Assembly: GCA_004352715.1 (NCBI GenBank)
Contig: SCFE01000121.1
Span: forward strand, 381,365 to 445,364
From: Hofstenia miamia
Taxonomy: Eukaryota > Xenacoelomorpha > Acoela
Direction: 5' to 3'
DNA: 64,000 nucleotides
Shown: positions 48,770-60,146 of the stretch, piece by piece
Layout: every line of letters begins with the position of its first letter
Position numbering within the stretch: position 1 is the first letter of the stretch
Notes under the pieces: generated by a model
Databases searched by the model: none
What the model was told of the DNA's origin: nothing
The model's input: only the letters and a program-made list of their open reading frames with translations
Position numbers and translations under genes: made by a program

Positions 48770-49849
48770 AGGGAATTACTAAGTAGCGCTACCTATAATC
48801 TACAAGTAGTTCACTTGGTGGTTAAGATAGTTAACAGAGATATTTAAAACAGTCATTTTTGCAATAGTACCTAAGACGATATACAGTCTATACAAATATT
48901 TATGCCATGTAAATTAACTAATATTATTTGATTAGTCTTAAGTAACTGCTAAGCTATTGCCTAATAATCCATAATAAACAAACTTGCCAAAAATCAAAAG
49001 AATTTTTACGGTCAATTTTGCAACATTTTACCAAAATCTATAATCCAAAAGTCGTAGCAACATTTGACAAAAAATGAAAGCAATTTTCAACAGATATTTT
49101 ATATAAAGCTTAATCATTTGTCCTTCATATTTTTGGATATTTTTAAGAATAATTTATAAATTATGTGTGAGCATTCTTTGCATTGTATATAACTAAAATA
49201 CCAAATGGATTAGTCTCATGAATAGACATTTAATACTTAGCCAAAACTGATTATATTGACATTAGTATTCCCACAGTCAAATAGCTTTGTTAGATCTAAA
49301 ATTTAAATGGCTGCAAATTGTTGTCTATTTTTGTAAATGCACATTCAATTATGTATTTTCTATGGCTAAACTAAACTTTGCTCTACTGTATAGAACTGCA
49401 TTGCCAATTATTCATATTTACTTATTAAAAAATCAAGCCTCCTCTAATAAATTAGCTTTCTTGAGTTCTTCCTTATTCAAAGTTTCTGCTTAAAATTTGA
49501 TAGACCTAGCCTTAATTGGTTAGATAAACTTTGAAAATGGAATTTTTTTTAATTTACGAAAAGCAATAAGACTTTGATTAATTAATATAGGAAGAGACTT
49601 CCTTTACAATGTAAGCATTGTAGCAAAATAATGAAAGTGCATCATTAGAATTTTAATTAGTAAAAATTATATTTTCTTCATATTAATGTAGTAACAATCG
49701 ATCCATCTGATTAATTATATTTGATATTTTCATTGCTATATTTTGCTTTGAATGAATTGTATAATTTCACTAATATTTGAGCTAAAACTCTAAAACACAC
49801 ATGCAGAAATTTTGGAATATCATTAGATGGTCCTCTCTAAATTCAACAT
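48320..49849. other. no gene seen; TA tract
   Basis: AT-rich; a (TA)n tract at 48737-48767. No supported frame. Confidence 0.4.
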
Positions 49850-50420
49850 ATTTGTGTGGATTAGTTATACTGCCACCTTTCTTGTGTTAACTTAGATAGG
49901 TTAACTTAAATTTAGTTATGAATGACTGAGCTTTGGTGGAAGATATGATGAATTGGTGAACTATGATTCATTTTCTTCTTTATCTAATAAGAACTAATTT
50001 AATTGCTGATCATAGTGTAAAACAACACATTGGAGAGAGTGATGTGGAAATCGGTGAAGACCCTTTTGCTTTATTTTTCTTAGAACCTAAACAACAATTG
50101 TTAAATTACTAATATTGGTTAATTATATCAAATTACCTTATCAATCAATCTGTATATTTTCTATAAGTTAAAGTTTAGGAGCAATCAGGTACATTAATTT
50201 TTATAGTGTATCTTTCAAAAGAGTTAAAAAAAATTGTGGTTTGTCGCCCCTCACCACCCTCTGGGATTCCATATTAACTATACATATACAATAAATAGTG
50301 TTGTTGGCATCAATATTAAAAATACAAATAATTCAAATTCTTCATATAGCTTCAATAGGGGTAGTAGCTGCAATTCAACAAATAATATTATATATATATA
50401 TATATATTGTAGCATCATTA
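49850..50420 (-). repeat. family B dispersed repeat, reverse copy
   Basis: The inverse matches 20690-20930 and 22560-22790 over the stretch with GATGAATTGGTGAACTATGA, the CATTGGAGAGAGTGATGTGG segment and TATATTTTCTATA. A TGTAGCATCATTAGG terminus at 50407 shows it borders a family A type end. A short TA tract lies at 50389-50407. Confidence 0.5.
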
Positions 50421-51033
50421 GGGTTTGTGCAACATTAGCCAAAAGCAAGTTAAGTTATTGGAATACATACTAATTTACTAGCATCTACTATTAAGTAGTC
50501 AAAGAGATTCCATTCCCCATTTAGTAAGCAATTATAATGTGAAACACATCTGTACGCTTTTGGTAAAACATCATAATGAATAGCAATGATTAAGAATAAA
50601 CACCTGAGGAATGTAATAACATGTAATTGATTTACTATATGGAGGAATTGCAGCAAAAGTGAAGCACTAATTCCGGTCATCCAATTGATCCATTAACGAG
50701 AACAAAGTAACTAAACTCCTTTAAAGAGAATGCTTATATCCCTGGGCCTCAAGAATACCTGCGTGGCAATACACGAAGATACAACCCCTCTCCTCTCCGA
50801 ATAGGATCTAGTTACATACAATTTAGAATTGATTACATTAGGAATATTTATAACAAAAAATTATTAAATATTTAAACATAGCTCAATATTTACAAGAAAC
50901 CTGCCTGAGCAGAAGGAAAAAAATATTTATAATTGAGCAACATCTATGGCATGCTTAAATTCAAATTTCAGCCAATGAAAGTCTATTTTTAATGCTCCCA
51001 GCAGTTATTTCCTTATTGCTGCCAATGATGCTG

Positions 51034-51034
<1 letters not shown>
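50421..51034. other. no gene seen
   Basis: No supported frame; ordinary intergenic sequence as far as I can see. Confidence 0.4.
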
Positions 51035-51069
<35 letters not shown>

Positions 51070-51180
51070 GGTAAGCCATAAGTAACTTGATATTTTAATT
51101 AGCCACAAAAATAAAAATAAAAACAACCACAAAGTCAAAGTATATTTTTTATAATGATCAATACATGGGATTTATAAAAG

Positions 51181-52239
51181 TTAAATTAAATGTTCAATCG
51201 CGCCGCCATTGTTTGCAATAACCATTTCACATCTTTTGTGCAAATTTTCTACTGAGCGGCGAAGTTCATCAACGGATATTTCATCGATTTCTTTAATGAT
51301 CTTTTGTTTCAAGTCATCTAAATCATTGGCCCGATATGAATGAAAAACTCGTGCCTTTAAAGTTCCCCACAGGTAGAAATCTAAAGGCGATAAATCAGGC
51401 GACCTGGGAGGCCATGGAACTCCGTAGCCTCTTCCTATCACACGATTTTCTGGAAGCTGACTTGAGATAAAATCACGAGCTAAGACCGAAAAGTGAGGAG
51501 GCGCTCCATCATGTTGGAAGATAACAGATCGCATTTTACGTTTTCTTTTTAACTCAGGAAAAACCGAATCCTTTAAAAGGTTTGTATAATTTTCCTGGTT
51601 TACAGTTTTATCAAAAAATACCGGTGTAAGTTTGTATCTAGCACTAAAAGCCATCCACACACAAACTTTTTGAGGATGTAGTGATTTTTGCATGTTACGA
51701 TGCGGATTTTCAAATGACCAAATAACACAATTGTGTCGATTTACCAATCCATCAAGAGAAAAATAGGCTTCGTCAGACCAAACAATGTCATGCACTAACT
51801 CAGGGTTGTCAAGCACCCATTTGCAAAATTCCAGTCTTTTTGGTTTGTCTTCTGCAGTTATTGATTGTAGAAGGGATATCTTATAAGGGTTCATACCACA
51901 TGAATGTAATACTCGACATACACTTCTTTGTGGAATATTGCAAATTTGACTTACTGAATACGAACTAGCATGACCAAGAACATTTTCAGTCTGTAATTTT
52001 TGCATAGTTTCAACCACCTCTTCTTTCCTTTCATCGATTAAAGACGGTCTGCCAGACTTAGGTATGTCATGTAATGATTTTGTTTCATTAAATTTGTTAA
52101 TCAAATTAGTAATGGCTGTTGTTGAAAAGGGATTCTTCTTCAAGTTCCGCAGTTTTTTGAAAGCTCGCAGCGTTAATGTTGGACTTTCTCCATTTTTGTA
52201 AAATAATTTAACAATATCCAGGCGATCATCCAAATTCAT
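51181..52239 (-). CDS. mariner-superfamily transposase, intact
   Basis: This 352-residue DDD transposase should bind the element's inverted ends, cut them and insert the element at TA. The start ATG is at 52237-52239. Residues 1-60 form a helix-turn-helix region with a charged start (MNLDDRLDIVKLFYKNGESP). KSGRPS (61-66) is the GRP linker typical of the superfamily. A second DNA-binding helical region covers about 70-125. Catalytic acids are D156 (WSDEAYF), D244 (QHDGAPPH) and D287 (SPDLSPLDFYLW), or D282 if the first aspartate of that motif is counted. D244 and D287 are 42 residues apart, more than the 34 of classic mariner. No stop or shift is present. Promoter-like repeats lie just upstream. 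Confidence 0.93.
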   Translation of the reverse strand: MNLDDRLDIVKLFYKNGESPTLTLRAFKKLRNLKKNPFSTTAITNLINKFNETKSLHDIPKSGRPSLIDERKEEVVETMQKLQTENVLGHASSYSVSQICNIPQRSVCRVLHSCGMNPYKISLLQSITAEDKPKRLEFCKWVLDNPELVHDIVWSDEAYFSLDGLVNRHNCVIWSFENPHRNMQKSLHPQKVCVWMAFSARYKLTPVFFDKTVNQENYTNLLKDSVFPELKRKRKMRSVIFQHDGAPPHFSVLARDFISSQLPENRVIGRGYGVPWPPRSPDLSPLDFYLWGTLKARVFHSYRANDLDDLKQKIIKEIDEISVDELRRSVENLHKRCEMVIANNGGAIEHLI

Positions 52240-52293
52240 TTTGTAGACGTTTAGACAGAAAATGCTTCTTATTAATAAAATTCCGTTTACCTA

Positions 52294-52381
52294 AATAATG
52301 ATGAAATATTTCGTCACAAATTCTATGATTGGTCAATAATAATGATGAAATATTTCGTCATAAATTCTGTGATTGGTCAAT
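52294..52381 (-). promoter_or_regulatory. two tandem 44-bp repeats with inverted CCAAT boxes
   Basis: AATAATGATGAAATATTTCG repeats at 52294 and 52338, and each unit ends in GATTGGTCAA, which on the transposase strand reads TTGACCAATC with a CCAAT box. They lie 55-140 bp upstream of the transposase start and inside the element's right end, so they may act as promoter or transposase-binding repeats. Confidence 0.5.
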
Positions 52382-52843
52382 TTTATACTAACCTACAATC
52401 TCAAGTTACTTATGGCTTACCCTGTATATACAGTGAATAACCAATTAAACATAATTATACAGCTTTATGGAATGCAATTAGAACACAATACTTCTAAAAA
52501 TATTACAAAATTACATACATTTTCAGTTTCCAAATGTTGATCAATTAAATATACATAATAATCATATCTTGCAAATCAAGAGGAATATTTATATAAATCA
52601 TATTAAATAGAAGTTAAAATTTGTAACTTATATCTGATTGATACCTAAAATGTAATTGCTTATTCCCGTCTGGAATTAGAACATTCATGATTGAAATGTT
52701 GTTGCAAGAATCTCTTCTTTGGCGAATGCTCTTGTTGCACATTTGTAAAATAATCAATAAATTCATTGCATCTAAAATATGCAAATTTACTCTTAAAAAA
52801 ATTAAGAATGCCTTTAATTAAATTTCTCTGTTTCTTGTTTTAA

Positions 52844-53747
52844 CACTAGAACGGCCAAAGCAGTCAAACTTGACTGGTTGTAACATTGATGTAGCTGTCA
52901 TTTAACTATTCCTGCGAGTTGTTGACCCAATGTGACTGACTTTATTACTATTTCTGACCTTTTGAATTGGCCAATATCTTCTAAAAACTCTATCATTTTT
53001 TGTTTACATTTTTATGAAGTAGCATCAAACTCCTAATATGTCATTTTTTAACACATTATTATATATCTAATGGATTATTTTCAGATTGGTATTTTAATCA
53101 CCAATCATGTTCATTTGAGAATATTTGCACAAAGAAGATTACTTTTCAATATTAGTGGTTGAACGATCCCACAGCGTCGAGAGTGAAAGGGTTTTTCCTT
53201 TGGCTTTTGGTGATCTTAATTCTGAAGGTAGCAATTCAAATGTTTCCAATTTTCATGAAGAAAACTATCACTTTCAACTTAAAACTCATCTAATGAAAGT
53301 GAAAATTAGAAAACGTAGTCTTAGATTTACTAAAAGTGTGTATGACATTCAACAGTGTCCAGGAAAGATTTCATTATCCAACTTTGCAGAGGCCTCCTTG
53401 AATCATTAATGCAAAATACAGAAACCATCACGATACAGAATGGAAACGGGAAAAATTCAAATCCTTAGTATGTGAATTCAATGTGCAAGTCAAAACTTCC
53501 GAAATAAAACAAAAGAAACTGTTATAAATGCAAGCAATTACGATGTGAATCATGTGTTGTACTGGAAGAAAAAATTGTTCTTTGTGACTGTGACAGCCAA
53601 AATGTCCAAGAATAAAACATTTTGGAAATGGCATAATTTTTTAAAAATTTTAGATGTTTGAAGATTTTTCGCAGTAGATAATTTGATGCGGTCATTTGTG
53701 ACCGACATGGGTGTTAATGGCTGAACAGAAGTTGGGCGTTCTAGTTT
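52844..53747. mobile_element. piggyBac-like element, deleted internally
   Basis: TTAA stands at 52840-52843 and 53748-53751. The left end CACTAGAACGGCCAA and the inverse of the right end (AACTAGAACGCCCAA) match with a one-base offset; CACTAGAACG ends are common in piggyBac-type elements. At 904 bp it is too short for a full transposase. An open frame at 53125-53409 (+) and a downstream cysteine-rich piece (CYKCKQLRCESC near 53518-53555) resemble the C-terminal cysteine-rich region of piggyBac transposases. It is probably a deletion derivative. Confidence 0.65.
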
Positions 53748-53751
53748 TTAA

Positions 53752-55313
53752 GGGGAAGCGACATTTCCCGTCTTGTTTGAAAATTATCATATTTCTAATT
53801 AAATACAAAACTAAGATTGAATTGAAATTTCTAAATATTGTATTTAGCAGTGCATTATAGAATTATCCACTAATATACATGTGAATATAAAAAATGTATA
53901 TCTAATTAATCAGATTCTCTTACCAGTGAAGCGAGCTAGAGTCAGCTGTATTGTTGAATCTCAATAATTCTTAACCTTTTAGAAATTGATAGGTAGAGAG
54001 AACCAAAATTCTGCATGTTACGGGGACTACAAGCATATACTCCCAAGGATCTTTTTTAATGCTCCACAGAATAAAATTGGTGCGACATACTAAATACAGA
54101 TTTTATTGCAAATCACAAAATTAAAGGTGAATTATAGAAGATTCAAGCCGACAGAATTGTACGATATTCCGTTTCCTTAAATCGATGTACATGCTAATAA
54201 TTTTTATATACTGTTAGTCCAATTACCAGTGATGTTTTTAACAAAATTACTGCATGCAATCAAATAAAGTGGGGCCATTTATGATAAATAATCATTTTTC
54301 TACATTTCAAAATTAATTGCTTAATCAGGTCATTTATACGCAGAATGTACATCGACAAAACCGCAAATATTGATCTAATACTTGTTTACATGTGAAACTC
54401 TCTAAGGACGAATCATTTTTTAAATTGAATTTTGTGATATTCTGCATTTTAAAGACTTGGATGAAATTTTAAACAATATCCTACTTGCTTCCTTAGGTTT
54501 CTTGTAGTGCAAATCGCCAGGCTGTGATTAAAGCAATGTAAACTGTGCGAATTGTTTAGGGTGCATGTGAAATTGTAGTCAATGTTGCTAGAAAATAGAA
54601 GATGCGATAAATATCTCTATAATCACTAAAAGATATCTTAGATCTATGAAATTACAAAAGGCAAATATATTTTTTATGCAATGAAACGCGCTAATACACC
54701 TTGTTTTTCAGCATCTGGTTGAAGTAATTCAGTGCAATTTGGGGTGGATCAGTTAAGTACGTGTGACTCATCAAAAAAGTATAAAACTGAGCTAAAATGT
54801 ATTTTTATAAAAAAATTTTAACAGTATAAAGTCCATTCAATGAACGGGGCAGCAAGCCAAATTGCACAGAAAAAGCATATATAGAATGTTGTTCCTGTGA
54901 CAGAGGAGTACGGCAACCCACATCGTCACACATTTTTCATAGTTCTGCTCCAAGTTGAAACCGTGTCAAAAATGTGAAACATCAGCATTCTCTCGCCAGG
55001 GGTCACCAGAAGTTTCTCACGATCAAACCGGCCTTAGTGGTATACTTCCAAGGGTTAAGGTCCGGACCCCTGATCGTGGATTCACCCACTCATCAGTCTG
55101 TTGATTGTTTGAGTAACCCCCGACCCATGCAAACTGAATAAGCCTTGACCCAGTTACCCAGAAATACCCAGTAAAATTGTAAAAGATATGACTCGTTTTG
55201 AAAATTTAGAACATTGTTTGCAGGGTTTTGCTAAAAGTATACCTGTATAGACAATGATATGAACAACAGATCAGGCTGCTTGTTTTCATTATAAAGGCAT
55301 GGTTGTAATATTT
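53752..55313. other. no gene; GC-richer stretch with a hairpin near 55050
   Basis: No supported frame. Bases 54890-55160 are less AT-rich. CACGATCA at 55018-55025 and TGATCGTG at 55071-55078 could pair as an 8-bp stem enclosing GGTCCGGACC. Confidence 0.4.
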
Positions 55314-55321
55314 CCTATAAT

Positions 55322-57058
55322 CAGGGGCGCACCCAGCTTTTTCGATTAGGAGGGGAACTATTATATATATATATATATATATTTCATTTTAACCATTTTA
55401 AGGGAGTAAGCATATTGAATATTTATGTTATCAATTACTAACAATAAATTATTTTTCCCTACACCTCACCAATGTAACCATTATTAGGCTGGCTAACACA
55501 CTTATTGTTCCTTAGAGCAATGGATGAGGCGATTTTCGAATACAGGCTGATGCACTGTTAACTGTTGCTAATTTCAATAGGAAACACTTCTTTCGTTTTG
55601 TAGTAGAGTGATCTCTAGATATTTCTTACCGTCTTAGACTTTAATAACTCTAATCAGAAAATTTAGGCCAATCCCTGACAAGTCTTAATCCGCAACAACC
55701 CACTTAATTCCAATTCTGCATATTTTCATGAGATTTTTGAGGAGGTTTTCTACAATATTGCGGCTTGCTAGATCAAAGTAAGGTATCATAGAATAGAAAT
55801 TATCAATGAAATCTGGACATTGAATTGAAAATAAGAAATTCAGTTCTTCAATATACAATTTCAAAACGTTAAAAAATTATATAGCATTCACTAAAACTGT
55901 GGTCTATTTGTTCAATTTCAACCTATCTTTTCCAAATGTTTAGTCCAAATTTCCTTCAAAATGGCTATATTTCTTATTCCTAGTTTCACTTAAGTAGCGC
56001 AGTAATTTGCTCCTCGTCATAAATTACAGACACGCAGGAGTATGCAATTTTTAATTGGAACCCTAACCCCAAATAGATTTTTTAGTTTAGTAAATTAATC
56101 AATTTTTGTTTGCGTTTCAGACAATAGATTATTTCCAATTTTTGGCAATAATTAGAATGAAAATATTAGATCAAAAATAATAGTAAATTAACCAGTTTGG
56201 TATCAATAAAAATCAATATATAACACACAAAAATTTTTCAAACATCTGTTAGCACTAAAAAGAAATAGATCTAGAAAATCAAAAGTTAGATATTGCTAAT
56301 GGAAAATTTAGTTCTGCCATAGATACCTTATGTAAATCCTGCGATTATAGTTTAATTTCTTTAGGTTTGACATGGCAAGATGAGGTGTCCGACAGAATGC
56401 TCACAATGGTGGGAAATAAGGTTAATCTTAAGCCTTCAATATACATAAAACATTGAATTGGGTGGTAGAAGCATGATATACTTTTTGGTTACCAAATTGA
56501 GCAGAACACTCAACAGCCAATGCTATACAACTTTATTAGACAGGATAATAATGCAGAAATTGATTACATATTTTAAGAAGATTTGAGTGAATCATAAATA
56601 ATTGGCAATCGATTTCTAAAGTATTCAATGGGTTAATTAATTTAAAATTATTGCATTAATTGCAACATCAATTTAATATTGTCTACCTCTGCAGACATAG
56701 AATAGAGCCAATACATATTATATACTATGATTATTGTAGGTAGGGCAGTGAGCAGGGTTTTACACCAGGGGAATATCTCCGCCATAAGTAACCAAAAGTG
56801 CGACTAAGCTCCTCAAATTCTTTGGAAATATTGATGAAATGCATTTCACCATCTTAGTTTATAATTTTTTAATATCTTTTACCAAAATTTTTTTTATTTA
56901 ACCAGTCAAAGGCAATTTTGAAAATCTGACTGAGAGACATTCCCCACCTTGCTTACGCCACTGGTTACAGGCAAATATTTCATGAGGAATGCAAGCAGCT
57001 CTGCTCTGTTGAGGGGGGGGGGCGTTCCCCCAGTTCCCTCCCTCTGGGTGTGCCTCTG
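55322..57058. mobile_element. 1.74-kb hAT-type element
   Basis: The left end CAGGGGCGCACCCAGC and the inverse of the right end CAGAGGCACACCCAGAG are inverted repeats of the hAT type. CCTATAAT precedes the left end and CCTACAAT follows the right end, an 8-bp target duplication with one change. The interior has no recognisable transposase. CCACCTTGCTTACGCCACTG at 56944-56972 resembles another hAT end and may be a nested insertion. A TA tract lies at 55362-55382. Confidence 0.75.
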
Positions 57059-57066
57059 CCTACAAT

Positions 57067-57612
57067 TAACATATATTTAATTTTTACAAATTACAAAATA
57101 GAAACTTATAAATCAAATCCGAATTCAAATCTATCTTGTAATTTAATTCGAATCTTGGTTCAGTACAGTGGTGCGCCCTAGAAAATTTTCGTGAGCTACT
57201 GAAATTGTTTAAATAAAAATAGTTTCAGAAGCTAAAACTTTGTGTGAACACGCAAATCATGGTTTTCAGTTGAATACTTTTATTGCAGACTGAACAGCTA
57301 AGTCGTTTTTTAACAGTAAGTGTTAACAGATTTCTACTTTGGATTTGCAAATACATTCCTAAAGTATCCAAAGCTCTAATTACACTAGATGGATAAAAAC
57401 AAATGTAAATAACAAAAAATAAAAATATTCAAATGGGGGTTTTCACAAAGGTTTGCGAAAATATCTTTTAATGTTATCTCTTAGTGTTTGGTACTCACAC
57501 TAAGATCTAATTGAAAAATCAATGTTTTAGAATTTCAAAGGCGAATACTAATTCTTGAAAAACCTTCTTGTGTGTTGCCTGAAGTCATTGGGTAATCAAA
57601 ATCTTCGAGCAG
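57067..57612. other. no gene seen
   Basis: AT-rich sequence between a hAT element and a LINE fragment. Confidence 0.4.
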
Positions 57613-59019
57613 CTATTCTTCAAAAATGTAGAAATCGGATCTTGACAACATCATGTTGCAAGAGCCTTTTATAAGAGTAACTGACAAGTTTTGCATAATA
57701 TGACCCAGCGAATTAGAAAAACTAGTATAAGTGGCACTTCGACATTGTTCAAGTTTTGAAATGCGTGACATTGTTTTAATGGCAGTATTTGACCATCCTC
57801 CTAAGACTTCAGCTGCTAGGGGGACAAACAGAATCCCTTCTTTTTCACATGAAATTGCATGAGTTTGATATTTCCTCTCTTCTGCCTGGCTTATACTGTA
57901 ACTTGCTTCTGAAGATGCATGACGTAAATTTGATGGTTGCAACGAAGAAGTTATAGTGACATCTAGGGCAGGATAGACTATTTGATACTAAACCCTTTTT
58001 TTCACATGCTGGTGACAATCCTGCAGAACTACAAATAGAATATGGGGTCACGTAAACGATCATGTCTACTAATCCTATCACCATTACCATTGCAAGAGAC
58101 TGCGTGATCACCTCATATATCCTGAACACCAGAAGAACAGAATTGGCATTTGCGTTCAGTTGTAAATAACTGTAATCCTAGACGATAACGGGAAGCAACG
58201 CGAAATTCTTCTGGTCGAAGGTGAAGGCCAAGTTTCTTTATTGGTGCAACTGTTAACCAAGAACCGGCATATGGCAATGAAAGGGACTGAAGTCGTGCTT
58301 TTTCACGAAGAGAAGAAGCATTAGAAATAAGGTTTTTGAACTTTTCATTATCAAATGATCGTTGAAGATTTCGTTGAGTTAGAGAAGAAGTTTGAAGTTC
58401 TTTGGACATATCAATAAGGAATTTGTTCTCAGGAAGATTGAGTAGATCAATACCGGTGAGATCCNGTTGCAAATAACTGTAATCCTAGACGATAACGGGA
58501 AGCAACGCGAAATTCTTCTGGTCGAAGGTGAAGGCCAAGTTTCTTTATTGGTGCAACTGTTAACCAAGAACCGGCATATGAAAGGGACTGAAGTCGTGCT
58601 TTTTCACGAAGAGAAGAAGCATTAGAAATAAGGTTTTTGAACTTTTCATTATCAAATGATTGTTGAAGATTTCGTTGAGTTAGAGAAGAAGTTTGAAGTT
58701 CTTTGGACACATCAATAAGGAATTTGTTCTCAGGAAGATTGAGTAGATCAATACCGGTCAGATCCTTAACTAACTTAGCTGAAGCAAATAATGACCCAGT
58801 ATAAGCTGATTTGTGAAGCTCTGAAATATGACGAATGCCCATGCCAGACAATGATGTTGGAAGCCCAGCTTGTTTCCAAGCAGATTCAGATAATACTGAG
58901 CCAACTAGCAATTCAAAGGAATCACGTTGGGCAGAATCAAATTCATGTAGAGCACTTTCAACTTCAGGGGAAGGACATGTTGTACTTTGAATAAAGTCCT
59001 GGTTTATGTACTTCAACAA
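57613..59019 (-). pseudogene. 3' part of a LINE with restriction-like endonuclease
   Basis: The minus-strand frame from 59019 reads AWKQAGLPTSLSGMGIRHIS, the segment after the polymerase core in LINEs with a C-terminal restriction-like endonuclease (R2/NeSL/Hero/Utopia type). It continues to RYRLGLQLF, then KCQFCSSG (about 58133-58160) followed in another frame by GDHAVSCNGNGDRISRHDR. That CCHC arrangement and ISRHDRLRD block precede the nuclease. ALDVTITSSLQP near 57950 carries the nuclease aspartate segment. LAAEVLGGWSNTAIK at about 57775-57820 is the usual end block. Frame changes near 58120 and 57990 and loss of the polymerase core make it inactive. Part of it is present twice around an N. 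Confidence 0.7.
58159..58765. repeat. near-identical duplication around a single N (allelic)
   Basis: 58159-58464 and 58466-58765 are the same LINE segment joined by N at 58465. They differ by a 6-bp indel (GGCAAT present in the first copy) and several substitutions, as expected of two alleles. This supports the view that single-N joins in this window connect unmerged haplotypes. Confidence 0.85.
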
Positions 59020-59522
59020 TGCCCTAATAATTTTGCGTATAATAAATTTAAATTGAACATTTTTATTCTAAATAAATTTAAAAACTAATTTTCAAAGCAT
59101 CGTTAAAAAATATATTGTCAATAAACTTTGTTCTTGTTAACAAGCAATATTCACTTAGTGCTAAAGCTTTGCATAAATTATTCTTATAAGAACTTGCATT
59201 TTCACTTGGATTTTCCAATTCAAATAAAGGTTGTGTAAAGTTTGATAATCCAAGTCGCATAGCAGCACACGAGCATTGCTGCTTCGATTGATTATTTGAA
59301 AACTAAGTGCAGGATTAATTCAAATACAGGGATTGTTTCAATTGTTAACAAGTAGAATGAAGTGAACTCAATTGATAGAAAATCTGGACTCAAAGTAATT
59401 TTTGAAATTGTGCATTTTTTATCCTTGTAAAACATTCCCATTCGAGGGTATGTTGAAAATACAACAGAAATTTTAGAACGACTTAGGCATAATTCAGATA
59501 GCGTTTGCAATAATGGAATTTT
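59020..59522. other. no gene seen
   Basis: AT-rich, with short accidental frames on the minus strand. Confidence 0.35.
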
Positions 59523-60090
59523 TTGGAAATATATAATAATATAAATATGTGTATTGAGAGCCTAGATACAATTATTGTTCAACTGGGTGAAAGATTCGAT
59601 GATTTCCTGAAAATTGCAATTGCTTCAAATTTTGACTGTCTCACTAATTTTAATGAGATGTTTGTCTTACTTTGCAATTTCTATAAGGAGGATATTGCAT
59701 ATGTTCTGCAAACTCGGAATTTGAATTTTACAAGGCATTTAAGTAGAAATTTTCAACTAGTAATCTTACAACAATTGAGTCTATTCACTCATTCCTTGAT
59801 GTAAATAAGGTTTTATCATGCATGCCAAATATTCAGATTTTATTAGAAACATTCTTGGTTCTCCCAATGCAGTAATGCTAATGCTGAACAAAGCTTTAGT
59901 AGAATGAATCTTATTAAGACTCAATATCGTTTGAACAACCTTGCTATTATTAATATTGAACGTGAAGTTGCCGCAAAAATTGATATTGATGCATGTGTAA
60001 AAATATTTTTTGAAAATAAAACTCGTCAAATCTATATTTTGATTTTTATATTAGTGCTATTTGCTTTGGCATTTCACGTCCTCTAGTTAT
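59523..60090 (+). pseudogene. hAT transposase C-terminal relic
   Basis: The frame at 59523-59804 contains IESLDTIIVQLGERFDDF, matching the segment before the dimerisation domain of hAT transposases of the zinc-finger MYM/52-kDa-repressor-like group. After a frame change, NAEQSFSRMNLIKTQYRLNN (about 59875-59940) and ERE.A.KIDIDACV reproduce the hAT C-terminal dimerisation block. The catalytic core upstream is not recognisable, and the scaffold gap follows at 60147. Inactive fragment. Confidence 0.65.
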
Positions 60091-60146
60091 TGAATACAAT
60101 TTATGTGTCAAACTTAGCAATCTGTATTGCGTCATGTGAAAAATAT

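Larger units (their letters stand above)
51067..52424 (-). mobile_element. complete mariner/Tc1-superfamily transposon
   Basis: The 1358-bp element has perfect 24-bp inverted ends starting CAGGGTAAGCCATAAGTAAC, flanked by TA on both sides, the target duplication of this superfamily. It sits inside a (TA)n tract (51035-51066), and TATATA also continues on the right. The single transposase frame is intact and runs from near the right end to 114 bp from the left end. Intact frame plus perfect ends indicate a recent insertion that could still be mobile. Confidence 0.93.

Noticed and set aside
57613-58567. Several overlapping minus ORFs as separate proteins
   Set aside because: They are frame-shifted pieces and an allelic duplicate of one LINE fragment.
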